Part shown: positions 10,437 through 23,560 of the stretch, one piece after another
Position numbering within the stretch: the first letter of the stretch is position 1
Layout of the letters: each line of letters begins with the position of its first letter
Assembly: GCA_009760855.2 (NCBI GenBank)
Contig: WPIO01000063.1
Location: 2,085,001-2,149,000 of the forward strand
Length of the DNA: 64,000 bases
Source: Cristatella mucedo
Taxonomy: Eukaryota; Bryozoa; Phylactolaemata; Cristatellidae
Direction of reading: 5' to 3'
The notes under the pieces: model-generated
The model's input: only the letters and a program-made list of their open reading frames with translations
Databases searched by the model: none
What the model was told of the DNA's origin: nothing
Program-made: the position numbers and the translations under genes

Positions 10437-13400
10437 GCCGCCGATGACGCTGCTTGGATTCGCGGCAACCGCCACCCCCTCTCACGCCGAAACCCCCGAA
10501 GGATGCGACGCGTTGTCGCAACCGCAAAGATGTCGCTGGAAAAGCTGCCCGTTCAGTCTATGCTGGCCAAGCGTCTTCTTACGACGACGAGCCGCCATTC
10601 AGCCGGCATTCAACACTGTAGACGCGGCGGCAGCGGCGACGGCGGCGACTGGGCGGCACTCAATCTGCCTCGCTTTCGCTCGCCTTCCGCCCGAGGCACG
10701 CTGAGTGAGCGAGAGCCGTTAATCTTGATCGCGACGCGTAGGCGCGCGCGCGCGCTTCGTCTGCTGCCACAAGCTGCAGCCGAAGGTACGGCCCCCTGCT
10801 CCCTACGGTGGGATGGCGAGCTGGGCGAGAGAGCCTCCTATTCCTACGCCCCGCGACCGTCACAAGTGAAGAAATTATGTCCCAATGCGACTCGATGAGC
10901 AACTGCCGAGTTCGTGTCGAGTAAACACGGCGATTATGGTCTCTAATTAGTTTCTTCGTCATTTCGGGTCTAGAGGCCGAGATGAGCCGGAAGCACTATC
11001 TACGTCAGCCTGAGAAGAAGAGCATGCATTGCGTTGCACGTCCTACGATAAACTCGCAGCAGTGCTGACACTGTGTAGTGACTAGCTCTAAAGCCTGATT
11101 GAAATTTACTCGCTGCGTTTGAAGTTTCGATATTATTATTGTATATATATTATATTCGACATTTGAAATATTTTGTTGACCTGCCACTACCACTGCTAAC
11201 CGCGCCTTTGTCAGGAACGGCAGCGAGGCCACTAGGCTGAAGTTGTGCGGAGCTGCCATGGTTCAGTGTTGACTTCTTACCGACCGTCCTAACAACTGGC
11301 TTTTTGGACGGATTCGCGGACGAGACTTGAGGACAAGGACGCGGTTATCGCGCTAGTCATGCGGGTCAAGAGCTGAGAGGACCCGCTCTAGGAGAGGCGC
11401 CGACATCCGGCACTTCGTCGCCGTGCAGCAGCGAGTCCATTCTCTGCGCTATGCCACCGCTATCGACGACCGCCCTGCGCCGCCGCGCCTCCGTCGCTCC
11501 TGCGTCGCCTAGCGCTTCCGCTTCCGCCGTCGGCTTCCGCCGCTCGACTCGATGCCACGCACGCGCAGTGGGCGGAGTGAGCGCGAGCTCGCTCGCTCCG
11601 CCAGCTGTCGATTGCCGTCGTCTAGTCCGCGAACCGCCGGCGGTCATTAAAATTTAGTCGGGAGCCGAGCGCTCGCGCACGAGAAAGACCGGGCCTGCTG
11701 CTCGCGGGCGCACGCGCCTCGCCGCCCGACCGCCGCCCGCCGCAGCATCTGGTTTGTCTACTACAAAGCTCGTCCCCCGCTTTAATGTGGCTTTGCGGCG
11801 GATCGCCCGCGCGCGCGCGGGCCGTGCTTCGCGTTTTGAGGAATACGCGTGGCGCGCGTGCGGCCGCGAGCTTTGGCAGGCGCGTCCAGTCACAAAGCTA
11901 ATTGATAAGCGACAGCGCGAGAGAGCAGAGCAGTCAGCCGCCGCCGCCGCCGCCGCTTCCTTGCATCCCGCTCTGCTCTCTTCGTCTCGACCGGCGCAGC
12001 GCGCGCAGCCTGTAGCAGGTTAGCGCGGCTGCGCGCAGTCAGACGCGCTCTCCTCCGCGGCGGGGCCGCGCCCAACTCGCGCTCGGCCGCGCCCGCGCGC
12101 TCGGCCGTCGCCAGTCTCTCCCGCGGCCTTGCACAACGGACGAGCGACACACCGACGAATGCCGACGTCAAACACTCGACGTCGACGAGCCCCCCTCCTC
12201 TCCGTCTGAGCTCCGCGCCACGTACGCGGCGGCGCGGCAGAGGACCTCAATAGCGGCTAGGTCGGAGAGACGGACCGCGCCGCCCCCGTGGCAGGCGCGC
12301 GGATTCCGCGGCCGCCACGGCGGATCCGATCCCAGCAGCCACCGCACCGTTATTTCCTTTCGCTGCCGTCGCAGCCACCGCTCGGGAAGGCTGAGGTCGG
12401 ATATCCTTTCGCTGTGCGCCCGTGGCCTGCGGGCACCTGTTAGCAGTGTACGGCAGCTGCGGTGCGAGCTATCGCGGCGGAGGAGCGGCGCGGCGGCTCG
12501 AGGCGAGCTCGACGGCGAAGCTTTCCCGGGAAAGCCACGGCGCGAACCGCGTGCGCCCCCGCACTCACTGAAGCGCTTCTGGCCTCCGGTTCATCTCTCT
12601 CTCTCTCCCCACCGTCCGTCCGTCCGTCTCTCTCGCTCTCATTCCAGCTCACTTTGATCCTCTCTCCCTCTCTACCGTTCCATCTCTCCCCTCCCGCTTT
12701 CTCTCGTTCCTTCTTTTTCTCTCTCGTTTCCTTCCTTCTCTCTCGTTGACTCCCTCTGTCTACGTTCTGTCTCGCTCGCTCCCTCCTCCAGCACGTCAGC
12801 GTCGGTACGAATGCGTAGCAATAAGCCGGCTTCGTTCTGGCAAACGCAGGTCTGGCCGCCGCGGCCCGCCCTGCCCGCCTTTCGTGCGGTCGTGACTGCA
12901 GGCTGGAGGCTGACCGCAGAGGTGAGCCCGCTCGCGCGTCGGCAATCGATATGCGGCGGCGGCGGCGCGATTCGCTTGCGGTCTGTTAGAGCGCGGGCTC
13001 AAAGCTGAGCGAGAGCGGCAAGCGGCCCCCGCCCCCTCCCGGAGGCATTGCTGCTGAACGCAGTGAGTGCGCACAGCGTACGCACGCACGTCAGTGCCCC
13101 AGCATACAAACTGCGATTCTCGCTGAGCTGACCGTGTCTTGGGGGGCTAGGAGGAGGAGCGCGTGGGAGTCTCGCGCGAAAGGACGGTCGGCGGCTGCGA
13201 AGTATAGTAAGGGTCGCAAGTGTGACCCGTTTGCCAGCGGAAGTGGGCGCTCGAGGGGGGTGTGTCGGCGGTCGGTCGACTGCAGCTTCGCGGGAGGTTT
13301 GCTGGATGCTTATGCATTCCCTTTTTCTTCCCTCCGGCTACGAACTCAGTGAGGCTTCACAGCCACGGACGCGCATCGAAGCCGCCATTTCCACACCGCT

Positions 13401-13572
13401 TACGCGCTAGCCTGTGAACCTCGGACATCGGAGCCTCGGGAGTTAGTAGGAGGCGAGTCAGAGCGGTAGCGCAGAGCACGAAGCGCCGACGCTTTCACTC
13501 GACGCTAGACGAATGCCGAGGCGTGCGAGAAGCTGCGACATCAACTGCACCGTGCGCAGATTGTCCGGCGGA

Positions 13573-13586
13573 CCACCAGAGGGCGC
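13573..13586 (+). promoter_or_regulatory. CTCF-like motif
   Basis: CCACCAGAGGGCGC matches every position of the bilaterian CTCF core CCASYAGRKGGCRS. Occupancy is unknown, and a 14-mer can arise by chance in GC-rich DNA. Confidence 0.35.
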
Positions 13587-14213
13587 TCGCCCAGCGGAGG
13601 CGGCGGCAATCGTAGCCGCCGCCGCCGAAGCGGTTGGCCGCTGTTGAGCACGCGGACGCGCTGCACAGCAGTGCGTTCGCGCTTTGCGCAATCGGGCCAA
13701 GCGGGCGATCCGAGGCAGCTCGCTAGCAGCTCGCCCGTCTTACGACGCGTCTACTCTCGGTCGCGCAGAGCTACGGCTCTATCGGGAGCGGCTAGTCACG
13801 ACGCCGGCCGACGCCGCGGCGGCGGCGGCCGGTCGAGCTCGATTGTTTACCAGGTAGGCGCACAGGGCGCGAAATGGCTAAATGTAGCTCGGCAGAAAGT
13901 CTGCGGTTATTGTGGCGTCAGGGTCGCGCGGTGTGGCGTCTTTGGCTTTACTCCTTCAAACGAAGCTCGAAGCCTGTGCAGCCGCACTCGGGTACGGTTG
14001 CCGCAACCTCTTCGCGCGGTCCGCTCGTTGCTTTCGTCCGTCTCGGCCGCCGAGATGAGTAGAACCGCACTGCACTGCACTCCATCAGACGATGGGCCGC
14101 CCCTCTGTGGAGTAGGTGACATTGGCCCCAAGAGACGGACGGACGGAAGGTGGGCGCCTTAAGAGGGCGCGCGCGCGCGCGCGCGGGCAGCAGTGGGGGC
14201 GCGCCTAAGCGCT

Positions 14214-14247
14214 CGTCTGCTGCCGCGCGCGCGCGCGGCAGCAGACG
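14214..14247. repeat. 34-bp perfect palindrome
   Basis: CGTCTGCTGCC, a central (GC)n and GGCAGCAGACG form an uninterrupted palindrome with no loop. A (CG)n tract lies just upstream at 14166-14186. Confidence 0.9.
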
Positions 14248-14719
14248 GGAGCCTTTGAACTGACACGAGCCGCTGGCTGGCGTTTCGCTCACTCTTAACG
14301 CCATTCCAATGGAAACGCCAGCAATCGAGCTTCCGGACGATCGTCCAACAAGGCCGGAAGTAGTGGCCACGGCTCGTTCAGAAAAGCTGTCTCGTTGTGC
14401 GACGAGTCTTCTGCGCGCGCGAACTGGCCCGGAGCCTCGTCAACTTCCTAGCTTCGAAACTCGCCGAAGCCGGCCCTGGTTGCTTCTGGCTTTGTCGCAA
14501 ACGCGCAAGCGTGTTCAAACGAGCGAAGCCGCATAAAAAAAACGAAAACGAAAACGCAACAGGACAACCGGGGGGGGGACCAAGCCGTGGCCACCGGTCA
14601 TCGCTCTCCACCGAAAAGGCGGAGCGGAGCGTTTGCACCGTGCCCCGCACCCTCCGTGCATTCGGCTACGCGCGCGCCGTCCGCCGGTCTCTTTTCATTA
14701 TACGCCCTTAGCCGCTAAC

Positions 14720-14838
14720 TTAATAATAATAATAATGCACTTGATAAAGCGCCCTCAGAGAACTTAATCTCTTTCTAGGCGCTTTACATTTGCTGCAAAG
14801 TGAAATGCAATTGAATGGTAAGTAAAATCATGCTTGAA
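14720..14838 (-). mobile_element. L2-A retrotransposon 3' tail fragment
   Basis: Starts with (AAT)n on the plus strand. It then matches, in reverse complement, the last ~120 bp of the L2-A copies at 19.9 and 28.0 kb, including CTTTACATTTGCTGCAAA and CATGCTTG. It is a strongly 5'-truncated insertion. Confidence 0.85.
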
Positions 14839-14839
14839 A

Positions 14840-15699
14840 AAAAACTTATTCCCTTTGTCCTTGCTAGCGCCATTCTAGCTCTTTAGTTTCTTTAGCTTTC
14901 GCCTTTATAAGATTTGCAGAAATGCGAAACGCAAAGTTTTACCTGCTGACGCTGGCTAACGCGATCGACATGGCCACACCCTTTGTCCTCTTGCAGTCAG
15001 GCCAGGCGTTACTTCCTTACGCATATCGCCGCAAAATCTCCAGCAAGCGCTGCTACTATAGCGTGCATCGCCATCCGGGGGGCGTGGCGTAGTCTCTCCC
15101 CACACGAAAGCGTGCGCTCGAGTTTTCACGCTCGTCGGTTCGCGGGACTACCGCGGCAAGAGCGAAGCCGCTTCGCCAGCGAATCGGAGAGCCGAGAGTG
15201 TCACTCGGCAAGGTCAAAGCGCATGGCGCGCGCGCATGTCGGCCATCTTCATCGCATCGCTCTTCGCTTCCGGTACGACCGGCTTAGCGCCCTAACCGAG
15301 GAGAAAACGCCGCCGCGGCAGCTGTCGCGGCCCGCTGCGGCGGAAGTGGCGGGCTTCAGAGCCGAGCGCCACGATTGCACTCGATAAGCGGAGTGCGACG
15401 ACGTCGTAGCTGATCGAGCTGCAGCTCGAGGATGCTGGTCAGCACGCGGTCACGGTGCGAGCGAGAACGCGAGCTCTTAAGGACAGATCGGGCGGAGGAG
15501 TCTCTTTGCCGAGAGTTCCGCTGGATCTCTAGCTCTTGGCCACGTTTGACACCGCGTTGAGCACCGAATCCTTCGCCGAGCGTCGTCTTTCCTTTCTTCG
15601 ATCGTCTCGCTGTCGCATTGGTGGCATAGGTGGCGTAGGTGGCGCTGGGCTGCGATGGGTTGCTTTGGTCCTATCGCAGTGAGATCTCATGAGCGTTGA
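14840..15699. other. Noncoding, no recognised feature
   Basis: GC content falls and then rises again. No exon or repeat family was recognised, except a small ~10-bp repeat (GTGGCATAG/GTGGCGTAG) at 15620-15648. The last unit of that repeat reads TAGGTGGCGCT, a partial CTCF-like core. Confidence 0.4.
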
Positions 15700-16375
15700 C
15701 GTCCACGTGCATCGGTCATCCTGGATCGCTTAAAGTGCATGGGATACCGCCAGGGATCCGTGCTTGGTCCACTCTCCCCCCCAATCTATGCATTCCCTCT
15801 TTCCGATCTAATCGCCCGCACAATCTAGGCTTTCAATTGTATGCAGGCGACGCGCAGATGCAGACTGGTGCTTTAATCACCTCGTTGAACTCTCTTCGCT
15901 CCCTTGCAGCATGCATTTCCGGAAGTCGCACTTGGAAGAGAGAATTTTCAAATTGAACGAGGATGAAACCAACTTACTAATTATGGGCTAACCCGTTTTT
16001 ACTCTGAAATGGAAAAAGCCTAACGGCAATAGTGGGTTCGGCCTGCACATCTCCGGCAGCGTCTGCACGCAGGCTGGCAGTGCTGTTCAAAAATGAACTT
16101 TTGCTAGATGACCGCATTAACTCCACAGTCACGTCGTCCTACTTTCAGCTACGAACCGTTGCGAAAAATTGGACTCGCTCAGAAAAAGATAACACGGTCA
16201 ACGGGTTCATATATTTGTGCGATGACACTCTCGGACTTCCGTAGCTCATCAAGCCCACGTGACGCTCACCAAGCCCACGCCATCCTATCGGTATTTTGTG
16301 ACGCTTGCAGTTGGCGCAAAGCTGTGCAGCTGACCTGTCTGTCCCGAACGGCTCGCCGAATTGCAATTGCTCCCC
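15700..16375 (+). mobile_element. Decayed L2-A fragment (reverse-transcriptase region)
   Basis: Degraded translation still shows the family's QGSVLGP-like block, a CMQATRRC remnant of the YADDTQLY motif, and the stretch corresponding to WMAANFLKLNDDKTNLLIMG. Frameshifts and stops are numerous. It is much older than the copies at 19.2 and 26-28 kb. Confidence 0.7.
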
Positions 16376-16789
16376 ATTAGCAGCGTATCGCCTTGAAAAG
16401 ATTTCGCGTCTCTCTCCTTCTTTCTGTCTTTCAGACCTCTCATTCTCTCCGACTCCGACCTATTTATCTCTGGGCTCCGACCTATTTGTGGGGTATTTCC
16501 TCTCACTCCCAGGCTTAGGAGCCCGGCATGGTGCCAGATGGCGCCAGAGGGCACCGGAGAGAACCGGGCTGCGAGGCGCGTCTTGTGGGTTGCTCCGCGA
16601 GGGTCGCGGTCCGCTGGTCCACCGCTCACGTTACAGGAGATAGCCTTCGCGGGCAGCTCGCTGCATGCGCATGCTCAGACCATCTGAGCAGAAGGAATGC
16701 GTCGCGCGACACCAATAAAAAATGGCTGCGTTTCAGTGGCTCAGCGAGCCTCTCGCCTCATTCAAATGACCACCGGCCGTCTTAAATAT

Positions 16790-17157
<368 letters not shown>

Positions 17158-17271
17158 CGCTTCATATACGCCGCTTGCCTCGAGCCCACGACCTCGGTAC
17201 CTCGGTCGTAGGGTGACCTTGACCTCGGACGTTTAAAGGCGAGCGCCTTCACCACTGAGCTAAACCAGGTT

Positions 17272-19185
17272 CTTTTTACCGCCCCTCACCATCCCCAATT
17301 TGCATGACACCATGGACTCGTACCCATGGCACCGGAACCTTTCTCTGGGGCTCTTTTAGTCCGCCACGAACCTGCTACTTAGTGGACTAGCCGCTAAGAC
17401 CCCGAGATAAGTAACGAGCGCTTACATAGTCAGGAGAGTCAGCCGCTGGCTGGCTACTGGCGCTTTTGGTGTCGCTGGCCCCCCAAAAAAAGTAGCGGAA
17501 TCTTTTCAGTGTGTTCTTTAAATAAAAAGTGCTATTCGCCTCTCAAACTCACCGCGAGAGGAAAAATTAACGGCGGTTTGCTAGCCAGAAAATAAAATAA
17601 ATATTCCTAGCGAGTCCACATGACGCGAAGGAGGCTTGACATGGCGGCGCCACCATCTTGGCCTCGTTTTGGCCGCGAGCATTGCCTCTCGGGTACGCCA
17701 GGGCAGCGTTTCCCTCTCATCCGGTCGCGGCTCGCGTCCTTAGCGGAACTACTTTGCGTCAGGCACGGTCTCTGGCGGCGGACAACCATCCTGAACTAGC
17801 CTCCCAGCGTCTACGGCGCCCACCGTCCGCGGATGCGGCGCCTACACATCTGAGCGGTTTACCTCGTCGCCGACGCCTTTGCAGCTCGTCGACCCATCAC
17901 CTTTTAAATGACTGGCTTAAACCCTCTACCGCATTCGCGTAGCGCGGCAGGCACCGTAGAAGAATATCTTGGCGCTAGAGAGTAATCATAATACGTCGTG
18001 TCCGGCTCGAGAGCTGAGCTCGCCACCGCCTCCGCTCGTCACCGCAGTCGCACTAGATAGAGCCAACCACTCTCATCGCACCCGCCGAGGCACTCAGCGC
18101 CTGCTAGTTCTCGTCCCATTCGCTGCGGGCCTCGCCCGCAGCGTCTGCTCGCGCGAGCGCGCGCGAGCGCGCGCGCAGCCGATCGCCTCGTCGCGCGCAG
18201 TCGCTCAGCGTACCTTCTCCGCCTCGGGACATCGCCACTGCGTCGCGACGTCGAGTGCGCGTCACCGTCCGCGCCGGGCTGCACGAGATGCTAGCTAAAC
18301 AGTCTAAAACGGACGAGCGCTTTTGCTATTGTCGCGCGAGCGGCGGCGACGCGGCCGAATGACGTGAGATGCAACACGAACTCGATGTTTACTACCAAGC
18401 TGTGTACAGCAGGGCAATGTGCCAGCGCACTCGGCGGCGGCGCGCTCGAGGTGCAAGCAAGCAGCTATTTGTACGGTCGCCGCTTAGCAAGCCCGCGGCA
18501 ATATCGACGTTTAATAGGCTTAAGATATGCGGCGGCGTGCTTCGGAACGAGTCTTTTCCGCCGGGTTCGCGCGCGAGAACGGGGGAACGCTGGGAAAGGG
18601 GGAGTGCTTAAGCCACCGCTAGCACGTCATTCGATGGCGGGCGAACGCGACCCAAAAGACGGCGGCCAGCAGCGGAGACCTCGTAATTCTTGCGGTCTCA
18701 TTCGCGAGCCAGCGGGGCCGCATCGCCCGCGCGCGGCGCCACCGCTGACGGCGCCCTCCGCTCGCTTTTCCCCGTCGCTTTTACCCGAGGAGCATTTCGC
18801 TGGCAGCGCAGGCTGCGCTCGGTTATGGCGAGCCTCAATTGACAGGTGGAAGAATACTTCCGCCAGATGGATTCGAACCCAACCCACTGGATTCCGCCGC
18901 TCGTGGCGGTTTGAGGCCGTTCCCCCTTTCGCCGCTTATTTTGCTCGCCTCGCCACGAGCAGCTGAACAGCGCTGGACAGCGACGGCGGTCGAGGAGGAA
19001 AAGCCCGCGCCGCTTGCGCATGCGCGGGAGGATGCGCACAACCTCCGGTATCGGCCGGCGAGCGCTGTAAGCGGGTTTCGACAGCGAAACTCGCAGCGTT
19101 TCCGCCGCGGCGGCGGCTGACTGCAAGCTCGCAGCAGCAGCAGCAGCAGTTCGTGCGTGCGCAGTCGTTCTAGTAGTTCTTCAAC
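17272..19185. other. Noncoding, mostly GC-rich
   Basis: No gene was recognised. GC-rich sequence with CpG-dense patches. A box-B-like GGGTTCGAATCC lies on the minus strand at about 18868-18880 without a convincing box A. Confidence 0.4.
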
Positions 19186-19915
19186 ATAGTTGGTCCATGC
19201 ATTCGTGACATCCCGTCTTGACTTCTGCAACTCACTGCTTACTGGCCTACCGGCATGTGCGATCAGGCGATTGCAGCTGGTGCAAAACTCTGCAGCTAGG
19301 CTTGTCTGTCGTGAGCGTCGCAGTTGTCACATTACACCACTTCTCGCCGACGTGCACTGGCTACCAGTCAAGCAACGGATTGACTTCAAGGTTTTGTCGC
19401 TCACTTTGAGGTCCCTTCATTCTTTGGCTCCAGCCCGTGTCTCAGATATACTACCCCATCAAGCCAAGCATCGTACCACCCGCTTTTCGGAATCCAACAG
19501 TCTACAAATACCTCGTACAAACCTCAAATCCTTTGGAGACCGTGCATTTAGTTTGTAAGCTCCCAAAGCCTGGAACTCCCTCCCGACCTGCGTCACAACA
19601 TCCCTTGACTTGACCACATTTAAAAAGAACTTAAAAACACACCTATTTAGGACAGCATTTAGTGGGTCCCTGTGATTCGTCCTTGATGTGCTTATGCGTG
19701 CTGACACTGTGCATGCAGCCACTAACCACATTTGCATGCTGACCCTGTGCATGTCACCCCTAACCATATTATTAATTTTGTTTGTTTTTCAAGCATGATT
19801 TTACTTAACTTTAAATTGCATTTCCATTTGCAGCAAATGTAAAGCACCTAGAAAGAGATTAAGTTCTCTGGGGGCGCTGCATCAATATTATATTATATCA
19901 TATTATATTATTATG
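19186..19915 (+). mobile_element. L2-A retrotransposon, 5'-truncated
   Basis: Matches 27280-28000 with only scattered differences. It encodes the C-terminal end of the reverse-transcriptase [32 protein letters not shown], the [14 protein letters not shown] block, and KAWNSLPTC after one in-frame stop near 19556. It ends with the standard tail and a TATTATATTATT microsatellite. The high similarity to the 26-28 kb copy indicates a fairly recent insertion. Confidence 0.9.
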
Positions 19916-20509
19916 TTAGGGGGAGACAAATCTCACAAAAGCAAAACACACGTGGACAGAGCGATAGAGCGGGGAAGAGAGGGAAATGAGTAGCGAATGA
20001 CTGGACAGTTCGATAACTAGTAAACTGTTAATCGCCTTCGAACCTGGTGCTCGGGCTTCGCGTGTGTTCGCGCGCGCTCGTGTCACAGTTCTGGGTTTGA
20101 GACTGGACCGCGCCGGAAAGACCGCGGCGGAGAGATCATTCCGCGGCCTGAGCTTCGGGCTGTTGCACGCTTCCGCCGCTCTACTGCTCGCCCAGCTGAA
20201 AGCGATTTTGTACATCCTCCCAAGCCTCCCGATGGCAGCCAGTGCTGCGCCACTTACCATGCGACTGCCGCGCGTGCGGCGACTGCCGCGGTCGCGCGGC
20301 GTTGCGTGCATGGAATTTATCGAGAGACCACCAGTGCCTCGCCTTTCGCTCGCGTCGTCGCAAGCCGGTCCTCGCCGCAGCCATTGAGCTCGATCTAGGT
20401 TGCGGCCGCCGCCCTTATTACGAAGCGCGAAGGTCGTCTCTTCAGAAGCGACCTGAAGCCCGCGGTCGGACGCAGTCCGTCGCTTCCGTCGTGCGACGGC
20501 TGCTAGGAG

Positions 20510-20547
20510 CGCCGCGGCAGCACGGAACCCGCCGTGCTGCCGCGGCG
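20510..20547. repeat. Perfect hairpin, 16-bp arms, 6-nt loop
   Basis: Arms 20510-20525 (CGCCGCGGCAGCACGG) and 20532-20547 are exact reverse complements around AACCCG. Confidence 0.9.
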
Positions 20548-21570
20548 GGATGGATAGTGCTGCCAGCGCGCCACGCGTCCTGGTACAGTTCCGTTTCCGG
20601 TACAGTTCCGCAACAGTTTTTATCCCGCGACTCGCGTACAAGCACCAGTGGCAGCAGCTGGCAGCCACGTGTAGTTCCCTCCTGGCTTCGAGCAACATAT
20701 AGGACGCCGCGTCGGCAGCGGCTGGTGTTACGTAATAAGGTAGCAACTCGCGCTATTCCGACGCCGCCAGTGGCGTAAGCTAGACCGCTGCAAGTCAGCC
20801 GCGATATCGCCCGGACCCGACGCGCTCAAGAGCGTTTAAATTACAATTGGACGCGATCTAAATTTCTTAAATGGCACTTGAGTTAATTCTGCTCCCTTAA
20901 TTTGGTATAACAGATACTGGCTATATCACGCACACGCACACACACACTCAAACTATTGGCTGGTTTAAATGGCGCTAAACACCGCCGCGAGGAATGTCGC
21001 TATCCTTGAAAGAAAAAGGCGGGCATCTTGAAGTCCTCGAGAATTGTAACAGCGAGCGCACTATAATTCAATAGGTACCTCAAAGAGTACGCTAAAGAGC
21101 TACTGTGGCGCGAAGCCTACTCCCGGGAGGACGCATCGCAGCGGCGCTACTCTCGGAGCCTGAGCGACGACGCGTTACTATCGTCGTCGCTGGCACGCAA
21201 TCCGTCTCGCCTCGTTGAGCCAGCGTCGCAGCACAGAGAAAGTCGACTGCTGGCGCGGGGACCTCGACCTCGCCGTCGACCCAACCCGCAGCCGACGTCG
21301 CGACCTACCGCGTCGCTCGTCTCACCCGTCGTCGGACGCTCGATACGTCGACGACCTACCGCCGTTACGGTCCCGACTGCACGCCGCCGCCGCCGCGAGG
21401 ATATTCAGCGGCGGCGGCGGCGGCGGCGCTCCAATCGCTGGGCCGCGGAGCTCGGCGTCGCGCCGCAGCGTTTAGGCGCGCGAAATGGCGACGCAGCAGC
21501 GGCGGCGGCGGTGGCGGAAAGCGGAAGCGCACACGCGGAGCGCAGACACAGCACGCCGCGTCGACCGAGA

Positions 21571-21604
<34 letters not shown>

Positions 21605-22148
21605 GTAGGTGGCGCCGAGCTCTCTTCGAGCCGCCGCCACCCACGCCGCTCGTGCGCCGGCGTCCTTTTCGTCGCTGAGCGTCGCCGCTCGGAAACTCAA
21701 CGAGCGAAGATACGGGGCCACCGCGCCGCCCGAGCGCGAGCAGGTGCGCGCGCCGCCGCCGGCCGCGAACCACTTACGCGACTGGCCTCGATCGACGAGG
21801 GATCGATGCTTCGCGGCGATCGATGCTCGCTCGCTCGACGGCGTCTCTCGCTTGCGCCCTCGCGCTCGGCCTGTCCTCCTTGAGCGGCCCCGAGTTGTGC
21901 GGCGGAGTCAGCGCAGCAGCGCGTAAGGAGGCGGCGGCGGCGTCGGCTGCACAGCGGCCGACGCGGGCGCGCGCCTACACGTGCTACTGCGGCTGCTCTC
22001 TCGCTCGCCTCTCGGTGACCTTTCGGTGGCTGCCGATGCCACGGCCGCGCGGCCAGCGCTCTTCGTCCCTAACCTCTTTTCCAACTCTGCCGGAGCGCCG
22101 TCTCTTTTTTCCTGCGGGCCGCTACAGACGCTCGTGACTAACCGCCGA

Positions 22149-22204
22149 ACCGATCGCTCGCTGATCGGCGCCGCGCAGGCGACGCCGATCAGCGAGCGAG
22201 CGGT
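22149..22204. repeat. Near-perfect hairpin, 22-bp arms
   Basis: Arms 22149-22170 and 22183-22204 pair with a single mismatch and a 12-nt loop. The core of the arm is CGCTCGCTGATCGGCG. Confidence 0.9.
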
Positions 22205-22472
22205 AATCGTCTTGCGACGCTGCGTCTTTCACATCTGCCAGTAGCCAGATAAAAGATTCTCTCCAAAAATGAAGCTTAGCAAAATCGAGGCTGAGTCTTC
22301 GGCGGTCGTGCGCGTTCGCAGAAAATCGTCATCACGTGGCCACCGATTGAGTGGGCAGCGATACCGCGCTCTTGTATCGGATTCCCAAAGAGGTCGTTTT
22401 CCCGAGCGATGCGCCGCGAAGACGTCGAAGAGGTTTCGGCGGGTGCCATCTGTCAGCAACCACTACCGGCAC

Positions 22473-22486
22473 TCACCAGGTGGCGC
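22473..22486 (+). promoter_or_regulatory. CTCF-like motif
   Basis: TCACCAGGTGGCGC matches 13 of 14 positions of the CTCF core, including the AGGTGGCGC block shared by insect and vertebrate CTCF. Binding is not shown. Confidence 0.35.
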
Positions 22487-23197
22487 TGCGTGAAGCCGGC
22501 GAGCGAGGGAAGGGAAAACGCGTAAATGAATCATAAAACGCACCAGACCAGTAAAGAATTTGGTGACGAATCTTTGTGACTTGTCTTTTGTGATATGTCC
22601 TTTGTGTAGCTCTCAAATGTGTGCAGTGCGCAGCGTGTAGCATCCACAAACGCCGCCAGAATCGAGTCAGAGACCGGCTTTCAGTGCTCTACAATTTAAA
22701 GACGAGTCGGCAGAACCACATTTATATTTAAGAAAACCGTGTACACACTTTAGAAACGATCTAGTGCGCCTTCTCTTACATTCATACACGCAACAGCTAC
22801 GCCACCGGACCGCGATTGGACCGAGCCACATTCCACCGACTTTTGCTCTGCAAAAATACGAGCACAGATTATCTGCGGACCGCAGCAACAGTCCGTCGGG
22901 AAAGCTGCAGTAGCGGGGGGGGAGGGAGGGCGATTATCGGATGTCACCCGAGAGGGGGCAGCCGCCAGGCTGAGGCGAAAGAGTGACCCTGGGCCGACAG
23001 ACCTTGGCGGACGTGACGTGGCCGCCGCGTTCACTCGGCCCGGTATCAGCCGCGCAGCTGTGGGCAGAAGCCGCGCCACAATCGGCCGGAAGCCTCGCCT
23101 CGATGGTGACCCTCTGACGACCGCGTCGGCTTTCTCTTTTTCCCTCCCTCCCTCTTTTTCTTCCCATCTCTCTCCTTACCTATCTCTCGCTCGCTCG

Positions 23198-23344
<147 letters not shown>

Positions 23345-23403
23345 GCTACTCCGGTCGATGGAGGGGGTCGCGTGCAACGGCTGAGTGGGGAGCGGATCAC
23401 TGG

Positions 23404-23560
23404 TGGGTGAAAAAATAAAATCAAAATATTATACAAAATGTTCCTGACGCTCGATACACGCCGCGGGGCTCGAGCCCACGACCTCGTTCGTTAAAGGCGA
23501 GCGCATCCAAAGAGTTCACGCGACCGCCTCAGAGCGGCAGCGTCGAACCAAACCCCTCGA
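23404..23560 (-). mobile_element. SINE family S1, diverged copy
   Basis: Read on the minus strand: a head GGTTTGGTTCGACGCTGCC, then GCGCTCGCCTTTAACG, then GAGGTCGTGGGCTCGAGCCC (box B), then a shortened tail into an AT-rich end. Matches the other S1 copies in order, but the tail is degenerate. Confidence 0.55.

Larger units (their letters stand above)
3900..14719. other. GC-rich noncoding region upstream of the left-edge gene
   Basis: No convincing exon, tRNA or transposon was found. Long open frames occur on both strands, but their protein sequences are Arg/Ala/Pro/Ser-rich, overlap each other in several frames and carry no domain, as expected for GC-rich DNA without stop codons. The region holds (CT)n tracts at 5064-5119, 5303-5418, 5657-5713 and 6757-6808, several perfect hairpins (listed separately), and poly(G) runs. 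CpG is not depleted. Upstream promoter, enhancer or 5'-noncoding exon sequence of the left-edge gene is possible but unproven. Confidence 0.5.
19916..23197. other. GC-rich noncoding region
   Basis: No convincing exon. It includes (CGG)n/(GCC)n runs near 21410-21430 and 21573-21605, two strong hairpins (20510-20547 and 22149-22204), and a CTCF-like motif at 22473. The long open frames are Arg/Ala-rich in several overlapping frames and carry no domain. Confidence 0.45.

Noticed and set aside
18855..18960. tRNA-like box B on the minus strand (GGGTTCGAATCC)
   Set aside because: No box A at the right distance and no cloverleaf. Possibly an old SINE relic.
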